A stretch of DNA of 64,000 nt. Source: Chitinophaga filiformis (lineage in GTDB: Bacteria; Bacteroidota; Bacteroidia; Chitinophagales; Chitinophagaceae). Made by a program: the position numbers and the translations under genes. Shown in pieces: positions 43,333 to 50,674 of the stretch; within the stretch, counting starts at the first letter, position 1, and every line of letters starts with the position of its first letter. The notes under the pieces were generated by a model, which saw only the letters and a list, made by a program, of their open reading frames with translations, ran no database searches and was not told where the DNA came from. Where the stretch lies: contig NZ_CP095855.1 of NCBI RefSeq assembly GCF_023100805.1, positions 5,249,001 to 5,313,000 of the forward strand, given 5' to 3'.

Positions 43333-43980
43333 ATGAACTATATTGAAGAAATACGGGCCGGCCTTAAAGAGATTTTTAATCAAAGAATAACAGAAATTGA
43401 GAGCGAAATTTTTATCTCACCTTCGGAAAATTTTAGATTGGAAGCAACCATGTTATACGATCAGAAATACGTGATAACAAGAGCTCAGATCTATCAGCAG
43501 TCAACCAATGAGAAAATATTTGACTTCCTGATTAACGAGGATAGAATTCTTTACTCATGGGTTGAAAAAAAAAATATCGAATATATGATCTGCGCAGAGG
43601 ATCTGTTTGGAGGACAGACCATCATTGATCTGACCAATAGAAAGATGGTAAGCTATTCTCCAAAAACAGACGGGTACATCTGGACGAATTTCCATTTGTC
43701 ACCTAACGGAAACCTTTTAGCTACAATAGGGTGTATCTGGGGCGGCCCATACTATATGAAAATATTTGACTTTACAAATCCGATGGTGTTGCCATTACCC
43801 GAAATAAAGGAAATTGACCTTCTCGACAATGATGAAGAAATCATTAAATGGATTGATAATGAAACGCTGCAAATGAAAGGATTTCAAAGAGAATACGAAC
43901 GCGAATACAACGATAAAGGTTGGATGACAGTTAAACCAGTAAGGGAAACTCCGATGGAACGCATTGTCAGAATAAGCTAA
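43333..43980 (+). CDS. Unknown protein with beta-propeller-like segment
   Basis: A 215-residue soluble protein with alternating beta strands in the middle (MICAEDLFGGQTIIDLTNRKM, GYIWTNFHLSPNGNLLATIGCIWGGPYYMKIFDFTNP), a pattern like one or two WD40/beta-propeller blades. No signal peptide. No family recognised with confidence. Located after an uninformative 250-bp spacer and before the DUF6266 cluster, on the opposite strand to that cluster. Confidence 0.6.
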   Translation: MNYIEEIRAGLKEIFNQRITEIESEIFISPSENFRLEATMLYDQKYVITRAQIYQQSTNEKIFDFLINEDRILYSWVEKKNIEYMICAEDLFGGQTIIDLTNRKMVSYSPKTDGYIWTNFHLSPNGNLLATIGCIWGGPYYMKIFDFTNPMVLPLPEIKEIDLLDNDEEIIKWIDNETLQMKGFQREYEREYNDKGWMTVKPVRETPMERIVRIS

Positions 43981-44048
43981 TCAACAAGCAACCTGTCAAA
44001 GAACCCTAACTAAAAAAACGTCGAGACGTTACCGGACGCTTCCTATCT

Positions 44049-44423
44049 TCAAAAAATCGCCACTCTCGCCTCGGTCTGATGTCCCTGCAAATTCCCTGCT
44101 GTTACCACCACCATTCCACCAGGATAGGCAGGATTCGCAACGGCGGTTCGGTAGCTCCAAACACCACTACTATTCATTGCAGGGCCTTTTTCAACTTCCC
44201 TATCCTCGGCTGATACGATACTGACCATTACATGATCAACATCTCTTATAATCATATAGATGATGTCGTTGATAGCGCGTCTGTAGTAGTCAGTAATTAC
44301 CATCCTGATATCAGGAAGCTTGTCAGCTGGCTTTCCGTCTGAAAACGGCTGTTGCTTTGCGTGCGGTTGCCTCATGTTTGCAGCTGCTGAAGGAAATATG
44401 GATAACCGCTTAAGAATTCTCAT
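44049..44423 (-). CDS. Protein related to the C-terminal domain of the DUF6266-like neighbour
   Basis: A 124-residue protein. Its last about 75 residues follow the same pattern as the tail of the next gene upstream: D-x-I-x-x-x-x-R/A-D, VMVSIVSAEDREVEKG, then WSYRTAVANPAYPGGMVVVTAGNLQGHQTEARVAI. It lacks the DUF6266-type N-terminal motif and instead starts with a basic stretch. It seems a paralogous single Ig-like domain. Lies 64 bp after the neighbour's stop but beyond its terminator. Function unknown. Confidence 0.6.
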   Translation of the reverse strand: MRILKRLSIFPSAAANMRQPHAKQQPFSDGKPADKLPDIRMVITDYYRRAINDIIYMIIRDVDHVMVSIVSAEDREVEKGPAMNSSGVWSYRTAVANPAYPGGMVVVTAGNLQGHQTEARVAIF

Positions 44424-44444
44424 GATACATAAGTTTTAATTGTG

Positions 44445-44475
44445 AAAAAAAACGCCCCGGCTACTGACCGGGGCG
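44445..44475 (-). terminator. Intrinsic terminator of the DUF6266-like gene
   Basis: Read on the minus strand, CGCCCCGG and CCGGGGCG (44468-44475 with 44453-44460) form an 8-bp GC stem with a 7-nt loop, followed by eight T (complement of A run 44445-44452). Strong Rho-independent terminator directly after the gene ending at 44488. Confidence 0.9.
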
Positions 44476-44487
44476 CTGGTTTACGTC

Positions 44488-45057
44488 TTAGGAAATAGTA
44501 GCAGTCTTCTCGGCTGCATTACCTGGTACATCAATCGCAGTAGCAACTACCCTCGTACCGGGCAGTGCTGCATTGGCGGTAGTTACCGTGTAAATCCAGA
44601 AACGTCTGTCCTTTGCTTTGATGACGGCATCTCCCTGTTCCAGTAAAACGCCAGTCTCCGAAAAGATGGCAACTTTTACCGACGCCGGGGTAATGACATC
44701 TCTTGCCTTGACAGCGATCTGGTCACCGACTGTTCCTTTATAGCCACCGGTGTCTAAACCATCAATGACAGGGGGACTCATGGCGTCCCGCAAGGCTACA
44801 TTATATGCGGTCTGCCCACCTTTTGCCGCTTTCTGATACAGCGCTTTTATGGCAGGATCTCTCATTGCATCCTGCGCATACAGGGAAGCTGTTATAAATC
44901 GTTCGTTTGTTTCCTGCTGTTCTTCAGTCGGAGGTTTGGAACTGGGCCCACGCTTAACGGCGACTACCGTCTTTCCCTTTCTGACGCGAAAGTTCATCAT
45001 ATCTCCGATAGTACCGGATACTCCCTTCGTGAAGGGGTTTGCTTTTACATATGCCAT
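44488..45057 (-). CDS. DUF6266-like protein with C-terminal Ig-like domain
   Basis: A 189-residue protein. The N-terminus (KGVSGTIGDMMNFRVRKGK, then PSSKPPTEEQQ at 38-48) parallels the DUF6266 protein at 7.9 kb; a middle helical part (DPAIKALYQKAAKGGQTAYNVALRDAM) is shared with the protein at 47.9 kb; the C-terminal part is a beta domain shared with the 44.0-kb protein. So it connects all four proteins into one family. Behind it are three 21-bp-spaced repeats and a LytTR regulator gene in the same direction, so it is a likely target of that regulator. Confidence 0.7.
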   Translation of the reverse strand: MAYVKANPFTKGVSGTIGDMMNFRVRKGKTVVAVKRGPSSKPPTEEQQETNERFITASLYAQDAMRDPAIKALYQKAAKGGQTAYNVALRDAMSPPVIDGLDTGGYKGTVGDQIAVKARDVITPASVKVAIFSETGVLLEQGDAVIKAKDRRFWIYTVTTANAALPGTRVVATAIDVPGNAAEKTATIS

Positions 45058-45214
45058 AGTGATAAGTTTTAGTGATTAAAAATGTTGTTTAATCACAATC
45101 ATGATCACCAGGTCAAACAGGAGGCGCCCCTCTCCTGTTTTAGGCGCAGCCCTGTTGATCGCGATTGCTGACACAATATTAGCACGATTAACAAGGCCAT
45201 TCCGGGCCATGTGT

Positions 45215-45265
45215 ACAACCAGCAAATCCATGTATACAAACTGCAAATACGTGAGGACGAACTGC
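45215..45265 (-). promoter_or_regulatory. Three 21-bp-spaced repeats, LytTR operator candidate
   Basis: On the plus strand ACAACCAGC (45215), ACAAACTGC (45236) and ACGAACTGC (45257) recur at exactly 21-bp intervals; read on the minus strand the two better copies are GCAGTTTGT and GCAGTTCGT. Direct 9-bp repeats with a 12-bp spacer are the standard binding geometry of LytTR proteins (AgrA, ComE, AlgR). They lie 158-208 bp upstream of the DUF6266-like start and 24 bp beyond the LytTR gene. Confidence 0.6.
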
Positions 45266-45288
45266 AAAATGGGTGAGGATGGGAACAG

Positions 45289-45669
45289 TTAACAAACCCG
45301 GAAATGACTGAAAAACTCATCCTTGTACTCCCGGCCGATGGGTAATGGATCACCGACGATCATAGTGACCTCCGTATCAACAAACCTGATATAGTTGATG
45401 CAAACAAGATATCGTTTGTGTATGCGAACGAAAAGATCCGGAGTAGCTTCCTGCTGGAATTGCTGCAGGCTTTTTCTGATTGTAAAAGTACGGCCATCCA
45501 GGAGCTTAAGAGATATATAATTCCTTTGCACAGCGGCGTAAACGATCTTCTCTTCCAGGATCATCTCGCGAATTGCATCTTTTTTAAGTATCAAAAACGG
45601 GCGGTTCCGCATGCGAATGGATAATGAGGTCAAATAAAGCTGAATGGATACATGCAAAGGCTGAAACAA
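45289..45669 (-). CDS. Standalone LytTR DNA-binding protein
   Basis: A 126-residue protein that is essentially one LytTR domain: LEEKIVYAAVQRNYISLKLLDGRTFTIRKSLQQF, DLFVRIHKRYLVCINYIRFVD, and PLPIGREYKDEF. No receiver domain. The F-x-R-x-H-K/R-S/R segment corresponds to the conserved core. The first 20 residues are not part of the domain, so ATG at 45612 or 45606 is an alternative start. The three 21-bp repeats just downstream of it, before the next gene, are its natural candidate target. Confidence 0.88.
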   Translation of the reverse strand: MFQPLHVSIQLYLTSLSIRMRNRPFLILKKDAIREMILEEKIVYAAVQRNYISLKLLDGRTFTIRKSLQQFQQEATPDLFVRIHKRYLVCINYIRFVDTEVTMIVGDPLPIGREYKDEFFSHFRVC

Positions 45670-46044
45670 GTGATAGATATAACCCCATCAGTACTTCTGG
45701 GATATGTAACAGGAATAAGTGAGATAACCGGTATTGATTAGCTGATGAACGAACTACGGTTTTTAATTTGGATATAGGATTTGTCAAGCAATTCATTTTA
45801 GTTATTTGAGTGTTTAATACGGCCATGTAATTCATGAATACAAAGTTCATGTAAAGCCAGCACTTAAAGAGAATTTTGACACTTCCCTTTTTCCCCAATT
45901 TTTACACAAAAATGCACTGTTCGAGTTTGTATTTCAATGCTACTTTTTACCAGTTTAATACCGCTTTAATACCGCTAATCTTACGTTAATCTTACGTTCA
46001 TGAACGTAGCTTTAACGTAAGATTAGCGGTATTAAAGCGGTATC
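45670..46044. other. Intergenic region with 11-bp repeats and a large inverted repeat
   Basis: No convincing gene; a leftward frame of about 100 codons (45584-45898) overlaps the LytTR gene and has no domain. The right part contains TTTAATACCGC twice (45954-45964, 45965-45975) and TAATCTTACGT twice (45976-45986, 45987-45997), then the inverted repeat, and ends at the IS boundary. Confidence 0.5.
45958..46043. repeat. Perfect 30-bp inverted repeat built from 11-bp units
   Basis: The left arm at 45958-45987 is the exact reverse complement of the right arm at 46014-46043, separated by 26 bp. The left arm is part of two pairs of 11-bp tandem units. The IS3-family element is inserted exactly at the outer end of the right arm (target site ATC, 46042-46044). 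It could be a strong cruciform-forming site or a regulatory site; no T-run supports a terminator. Confidence 0.85.
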
Positions 46045-46087
46045 TGTCAGGTCCTGAAATAGGTTTACACCTTAAAAAGTGTAAAAC

Positions 46088-46504
46088 ATGCAAAATTCAA
46101 ACAATCAGAACAAAGGTGGACGCAAGGGACGCCTGGGACCACAGTTCCAATATGAGCAGTCGTTCATGAACAAAGTCGTAGCCGATTACATGGCCGGAGA
46201 CCAAAGCATGAGCCAGGTCGCAGCTCGTTATAAGATCACTAAACCACAAATAGCTTATTGGTACTCTCTTTTTTCTTCCGAACTTAGGCAAACGACTTTG
46301 GAAAAACCCATAATATCTACGGCCATGACAGAACAGGAAAAAAAGGAGTTTGATGCTTTAAGAAAGCAAAATGAAGAACTCCGTAAAAAGCTGGAACATG
46401 CCAATTTAAAGGCATTTGCTTTTCAGACAATGATCGAAGTTGCTGAAGAACAATTTAATATTGAGATCCAAAAAAAGCCTGGTACCAAGCCGTCTGCAGA
46501 GTAA
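46088..46504 (+). CDS. IS3-family transposase OrfA
   Basis: A 138-residue OrfA with N-terminal HTH (VVADYMAGDQSMSQVAARYKITKPQIAYWYS at about 30-60) that binds the ends of the element, and a C-terminal leucine-zipper-like coil (KKEFDALRKQNEELRKKLEHANLKAFAFQTMIEVAEEQF). Near its end lies A-AAA-AAG (46471-46477), a -1 slippery heptamer in the right phase, so ribosomes may enter the orfB frame and make OrfAB transposase. Confidence 0.9.
   Translation: MQNSNNQNKGGRKGRLGPQFQYEQSFMNKVVADYMAGDQSMSQVAARYKITKPQIAYWYSLFSSELRQTTLEKPIISTAMTEQEKKEFDALRKQNEELRKKLEHANLKAFAFQTMIEVAEEQFNIEIQKKPGTKPSAE
46471..46477 (+). promoter_or_regulatory. -1 programmed frameshift heptamer A-AAA-AAG
   Basis: Codons of orfA here are CAA-AAA-AAG (46469-46477), so the heptamer A-AAA-AAG is in the phase needed for a -1 shift. 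After the slip the reading continues AWYQAVCRVKEHYPDKDLG into orfB. This is the standard strategy of IS3 elements for making the OrfAB fusion. Confidence 0.8.
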
Positions 46505-46527
46505 AAGAACATTATCCGGACAAGGAT

Positions 46528-47439
46528 TTGGGTAATGTTTGCGGACTGTTTGGTAAAAGCAGACAAGCTTTTTATAAGCGGAAAAACAGCGATCATCAAT
46601 TTGGCCTGGAAATGGCCATCGTTCTTGACAAAGCGGAGCAAATCAGAGCTTCACAAAAGCGACTGGGCGCCAGAAAACTTCATAGAATGCTTTCACAAAC
46701 TCTTCAACATCATAAAATTAAATTAGGCAGGGATCGATTTTTCAATCTGTTGGCTGAAAATGGAATGCTTGTCCGTAAAAGAAAACGTAAGAAAATACGG
46801 ACTACCGATTCTAATCATCCCTTCAAAAAATATCCTAATCTGATTAAAGAGCTGAAGCTTAGTCAGGCTAACCAGGTGTGGGTTAGTGATATTACTTACC
46901 TTCCTTTGGTAGGCTCCCGGTTCTGTTATTTGAGCCTGATAACTGATGCTTATTCAAGAAAAATCGTCGGTTATTGCTTACATCCATCACTGGAGGCCGA
47001 AGGGCCTATTGAGGCCTTAAAAATGGCTTTATCGGATATAAAGAATCCCATCAAATATAGCCTGATTCACCACTCTGACAGAGGGTCACAATATTGTAGT
47101 AAAAACTACATAGAATTACTTAATGATAGTCACGTCGGCATTAGTATGGCCGAGAAGGGCAACCCGTATGAAAATGCCATTGCTGAGCGAGTAAATGGAA
47201 TATTAAAGTTAGAATTTGGCCTGGACCGGTTATTTAAAAACTATGAAGCCGCGGCTGCTATAGTAGCAGAGACTATCCGCATCTACAATGAACAAAGGCC
47301 TCATACAAGCTGCGACTATCTGACTCCGAATCAGGCACATACAAAACAAGGGGAATTAGTAAGGAGATGGCGAACCAAGAAAAAAGATGGTCCAAAATCA
47401 GGATTAACAGCAGATACTGTCAACCTGATCCAGGACTAA
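46528..47439 (+). CDS. IS3-family transposase OrfB (DDE catalytic part)
   Basis: A 303-residue rve-type integrase domain. The catalytic acids are visible: Asp in VWVSDITYLP, Asp in IHHSDRGSQYCS, Glu in NAIAERVNGILKLEF (DDE with 35-residue-type spacing), plus the terminal QRPHTSCDYLTPNQAH motif. The coding frame is open further upstream to 46477 and is probably translated as OrfAB through frameshifting, with a weak independent start near 46528. No frameshift or stop interrupts it. Confidence 0.92.
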   Translation: MGNVCGLFGKSRQAFYKRKNSDHQFGLEMAIVLDKAEQIRASQKRLGARKLHRMLSQTLQHHKIKLGRDRFFNLLAENGMLVRKRKRKKIRTTDSNHPFKKYPNLIKELKLSQANQVWVSDITYLPLVGSRFCYLSLITDAYSRKIVGYCLHPSLEAEGPIEALKMALSDIKNPIKYSLIHHSDRGSQYCSKNYIELLNDSHVGISMAEKGNPYENAIAERVNGILKLEFGLDRLFKNYEAAAAIVAETIRIYNEQRPHTSCDYLTPNQAHTKQGELVRRWRTKKKDGPKSGLTADTVNLIQD

Positions 47440-47537
47440 AATCTAAAGAAAACAACCTTTTTAGGATTATCTTTTAATATTGTAAAATTCAAACGGATTA
47501 TCTCACCAAAAGTGTAAACCTATACCAGGATAAGACA

Positions 47538-47904
47538 ATCAAACCGGTATCTGAAAGGCAATGTGTCTTAGTAAAGAAAAACTTTACATTTTTTGGAGGT
47601 GAGGCATCTTAGTACTAAAAAAACTTTACAGTTCTTATGATAAGGTTCAGCATTAGCTTTACAGATGATTGTAAATTCAATCCCAGCTTTACATCTGCAC
47701 AAATTAAGCTTTACACAAACAATACAGAAGCGGAAAAATGACAGATTCACTTACAGAAAAGCGCAGTAAAGACAGGCATCGCTTCATAGCGACCAAATAA
47801 TAACAAGACCCCACCTAGGATCCATCTGAAGCAGCAAAAAGCCGGAATTACAATATGCGAGGGGCCCAGGTAAAGACAGTAAGCAGCGGGGCGATTGTGC
47901 TGCG
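47538..47904. repeat. Spacer with five CTTTACA motifs
   Basis: No gene is seen. CTTTACA occurs at 47582, 47624, 47657, 47687 and 47709 in the same orientation, separated by 42, 33, 30 and 22 bp. On the other strand it reads TGTAAAG. The region lies between the IS and the downstream end of the leftward gene at 47905, so before the IS inserted it was joined to the inverted-repeat region at 45958-46043. Could be regulatory; no further structure found. Confidence 0.5.
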
Positions 47905-48198
47905 TTACGATCTTTGTTTCAGATAGTCCTTAATAGCGCTGTGATACACTGTACTTCCCGGATGCGCTTTGTAGTTCGCTTTCCGTACCGGATCATTAAC
48001 AATTGCCCGGGCATATGCCACAGCTGCTGCAAACTTGGATTTTTCATCCAGTTGAGCGGCGGATGGAACCACATTGCTCATATCAGGATACTTGGTCAGA
48101 AAGGTCTGGCCCTTTCTATTTTTAACTACAAATTCTTCTTGTAATACAGCCTTACTAACCTTATAACCGGTTAATAAGACGTTTCTTGTTTTCGCCAT
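47905..48198 (-). CDS. Short DUF6266-related protein
   Basis: A 97-residue protein starting MAKTRNVLLTG at 48198; the open frame extends further but those codons precede the family motif. It shares VVKNRKGQTFLTKYPDMS (the segment preceding KPPTE-like) and DPVRKANYKAHPGSTVYHSAIKDYL with the 44.5-kb protein, which reads DPAIKALYQKAAKGGQTAYNVALRDAM. It lacks any C-terminal beta domain. Function unknown; third member of a local family. Confidence 0.65.
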   Translation of the reverse strand: MAKTRNVLLTGYKVSKAVLQEEFVVKNRKGQTFLTKYPDMSNVVPSAAQLDEKSKFAAAVAYARAIVNDPVRKANYKAHPGSTVYHSAIKDYLKQRS

Positions 48199-48321
48199 AA
48201 GTGAATAATCTTTTTTAAAATCAGAAAAAATAATATTGCGGGCTTTACCTAACTTTTGCGTTGATAAAGTGGGGCCGGGCAAGACTACCCGGCCGTCGTT
48301 TTACCCTTCTTATACTTACTA

Positions 48322-48939
48322 CTACTTTCTTTTATCGCGTGAATCAGGCTGAAAAGCAATCAGGTTAAACATCTCACGCATGCGGCTACGCACATGATCT
48401 CCATAGATGGTTTCCAGTTCTGCGGCATTTAATCGTGTGATGACATGTGTGATCATCCCATGAGAATGCATCAGATTGTACCTGGTGAACAGGATCTGTG
48501 ACATGAGATTGATCTTATTGCCCCAATAGTTAACCAGGGGCTCAAGGCCAAGATCATCGAAGCAATGAACATACGGCATGCGCCTGTAAGGATTGAATGC
48601 CTTCCTGCTATATCTCATAATCACGTCATTACCCATGTCCGTAAACTCCAGGCTTATCTCCACAGAAGATTTAAGCATGGGACGGTGGTCAGGCAGACTG
48701 AAATTTGACAGGATGCGCATGATCGACGTTTTGCCGCAGCCTACGGGCCCGGTCAAAAGCAGCCCTTTGTGCAGGTCAACGTTCTCCTTTGCTGCAACTT
48801 CTCCGTCGCGGAGAAAATAAGCGAGCAGCTTCATGACAACGGGCCTGTCGATATCGTCGATCACAAAATCCCTGCGATACAGGTCACTGCCTTTCTCTTG
48901 TACCTGCTGCAGCAGGTAGTGGTAATCAAAGTGGGTCAT
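48322..48939 (-). CDS. DnaC/IstB-like AAA+ ATPase
   Basis: A 205-residue P-loop ATPase starting MTHFDYHYLLQQ at 48939. It carries Walker A KGLLLTGPVGCGKTSIM near 60-76, Walker B region PYVHCFDDLGLE near 122-133, and sensor-type MITHVITRLNAAELETIYGDHVRSRMREMF near 162-190. Such ATPases load replicative helicase (DnaC) or help IS21 transposase (IstB). Here it overlaps by 14 bp the replication-initiator-like gene upstream, which favours helicase loading. No IstA is present. Confidence 0.75.
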   Translation of the reverse strand: MTHFDYHYLLQQVQEKGSDLYRRDFVIDDIDRPVVMKLLAYFLRDGEVAAKENVDLHKGLLLTGPVGCGKTSIMRILSNFSLPDHRPMLKSSVEISLEFTDMGNDVIMRYSRKAFNPYRRMPYVHCFDDLGLEPLVNYWGNKINLMSQILFTRYNLMHSHGMITHVITRLNAAELETIYGDHVRSRMREMFNLIAFQPDSRDKRK

Positions 48940-49711
48940 CGTAACGTTTGTCTTTTGCTGATTCGAGCCCTCCGGTTGTTGATGTGGTATTTGCAATAGC
49001 ATTGTTTTTTAATGAAGGAATGCGGCTGATCCATTTTTCCGCGGCGGCCTTCCAATCCAGGATAGGCATGCCGCTCAAAGTCCAGCCAATGGCCTTGTAA
49101 TGAAAATAAAACAGCCCCGCTTCTTTGTCTGATTGCGCCGCGGAACGGAAATACGCACATATCTCTTCCAATTCCGGCGCCGCAGGCACAATAATTTTAT
49201 CTTTACTTTTTTTTTGCGCGCGCGCTGTTTTACTCTCGTTTATAAAATTGTTTATTTGTTTATTATTATTAAAGTGGAGCAAAATCGCCCCCGTATGTGG
49301 GGCACAATTGCCCCCCTCACCTGGATCTTTATTGCTCCGCATATGTGGGTCACTTTTTTTCGCTGTATGTGGAGCGGTTTTGACAGACTGTGGTGCTTTT
49401 TTTTCCAGCGGGACCATTTTTACCGCACAGCGCAGGAATGGTCTTTCGGACGGATGATAAGTCAGGAAACCAAAGTCATGTAGCCGCTTCATGCATTGCA
49501 GGTATGTACGAAGCGAGCCTATCTTGCTGAGCTGCACCACTAAACTCCGGTCCACCATTAAGGTTCCCGGAAAATGCGCCAGATTCCACAAATGAAACAA
49601 GGCCACATAGAGGCTAATATCGTTTGCACGTAGTCGTTCGTGCTCGTGGACAAGGGTGTAGAATGCATTGAGGTGGCGGATGAAATTAACGCCGGCATAC
49701 TGCTTATTCAT
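48926..49711 (-). CDS. Replication-initiator or DnaD-like winged-helix protein
   Basis: A 261-residue protein with an N-terminal winged-helix region (LRANDISLYVALFHLWNLAHFPGTLMVDRSLVVQLSKIGSLRTYLQCMKRLHDFGFLTYHPS), a disordered Ser/Pro/Asn-rich middle containing repeated APHT/DPHM-like motifs, and a C-terminal helical part (LEEICAYFRSAAQSDKEAGLFYFHYKAIGWTLSGMPILDWKAAAEKWI) of the DnaD-C type. This order occurs in phage and plasmid helper proteins of Bacteroidota that act with a DnaC-like ATPase. Its stop overlaps the ATPase start, so they form a pair. No true Rep catalytic motif. Confidence 0.55.
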   Translation of the reverse strand: MNKQYAGVNFIRHLNAFYTLVHEHERLRANDISLYVALFHLWNLAHFPGTLMVDRSLVVQLSKIGSLRTYLQCMKRLHDFGFLTYHPSERPFLRCAVKMVPLEKKAPQSVKTAPHTAKKSDPHMRSNKDPGEGGNCAPHTGAILLHFNNNKQINNFINESKTARAQKKSKDKIIVPAAPELEEICAYFRSAAQSDKEAGLFYFHYKAIGWTLSGMPILDWKAAAEKWISRIPSLKNNAIANTTSTTGGLESAKDKRYDDPL

Positions 49712-49753
49712 AAATGATGGTTATTTGAGTTTTTAACAAATTGGGTTAACATC

Positions 49754-50674
49754 CTATTTACTGATCATTTCGAGCTCTAACATCCTCTTCGTGTGGTATA
49801 TCTCCCATTTCAGCCATTCGTCCAGTACTGCCTTCAGCGACTGCTGGCCACTCCGGTAGGATGTGCCGTTTTCAACCAGCTGGTGCGCAATTTTCTTTCG
49901 CCGTTCTATGAGCCATATGTACCTTTTCCTGTTGTCGGCAATGGCGGTAGTTTCTGCCCTGAACCGGGACGTTAAATAACGTACATAATCTGCACTGTTG
50001 AAATCGATGTACTGCAGCCGGTTGTACAGTCGCCAGACATTGTCGTTGCCTTTCTTTACAAACCCCAGTAACTGACTCGCCAACTTTTCAATATAATCGC
50101 GGTTACAGTACGTGAGATCATCGTCATTCGGCGATGAGACCGACATTTCCAGTGGGGCAGTTACAATGCGCTGCAATCGGTCATCGAGCGACCTGAATCG
50201 GGGCGAACTCTTTACCGTCACCAAGGTTCGCATAATGAACTCATGAAACAAAAACCTGCTGTAAGCCGGTATCTTGTAGTCATCGTCCATATACTGGTAG
50301 AAATTCTTCTCCAGGAACAGGTGCAAATCGAACAGCAGTTTGTGGAGGAACTTAAATAAATACCTGCCTTCAGGATCAGGATCAAGTATGTCCATCTGCC
50401 TTACTTCAATGTCCGGAAGCCATTGCATCAATTTATCCAACAGCGGCACAATGCTGTACTGACAGGACTTTACAGCGACACGAATGGTCTCATCATTTGT
50501 TGAATTTTTGAGCGATGACAAGAACTCCTGTTCAGGATGTTCAAGTTTCGGATGTCGGCTAAACATTACCTGGCCGATAAATTTTGGATTGAGAATGGGC
50601 GACTTTCTCAATTGCCTTGGAATTTCCTCGTTAATGAGGAATGCGAGATGGTTTAACATCATCATGTTATTCAA
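49754..50674 (-). CDS. Unknown helical protein in the replication-like module
   Basis: A 306-residue soluble helical protein rich in aromatic and basic residues (LFKFLHKLLFDLHLFLEKNFYQYMDDDY near the middle; RYIWLIERRKKIAHQLVENG later). Some Bacteroidota RteC proteins have similar size but I cannot see the RteC motif. Lies 42 bp upstream of the winged-helix gene, same direction, so part of the same operon of three genes ending at 48322. Preceded by 9-bp tandem repeats. Confidence 0.55.
   Translation of the reverse strand: MNNMMMLNHLAFLINEEIPRQLRKSPILNPKFIGQVMFSRHPKLEHPEQEFLSSLKNSTNDETIRVAVKSCQYSIVPLLDKLMQWLPDIEVRQMDILDPDPEGRYLFKFLHKLLFDLHLFLEKNFYQYMDDDYKIPAYSRFLFHEFIMRTLVTVKSSPRFRSLDDRLQRIVTAPLEMSVSSPNDDDLTYCNRDYIEKLASQLLGFVKKGNDNVWRLYNRLQYIDFNSADYVRYLTSRFRAETTAIADNRKRYIWLIERRKKIAHQLVENGTSYRSGQQSLKAVLDEWLKWEIYHTKRMLELEMISK

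Larger units (their letters stand above)
46042..47540 (+). mobile_element. Intact IS3-family insertion sequence with 3-bp target duplication
   Basis: The element spans 46045-47537 (1493 bp). Its ends are imperfect inverted repeats: left TGTCAGGTCCTG then ATAGGTTTACAC, right (reversed) TGTCTTATCCTG then ATAGGTTTACAC. The direct repeat ATC flanks both sides (46042-46044, 47538-47540). OrfA and orfB overlap in different frames with an A-AAA-AAG slippery site. Everything expected for a functional copy is present. Age must be recent, as the target duplication is perfect. Confidence 0.92.

Noticed and set aside
45584..45898. Leftward 104-codon frame upstream of LytTR
   Set aside because: Overlaps the LytTR gene in another frame and has no domain; chance frame in AT-rich DNA.
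48273..48294. GGCCGGG/CCCGGCC hairpin between the ATPase and DUF6266-like genes
   Set aside because: No T-run in either direction, so not called as a terminator.
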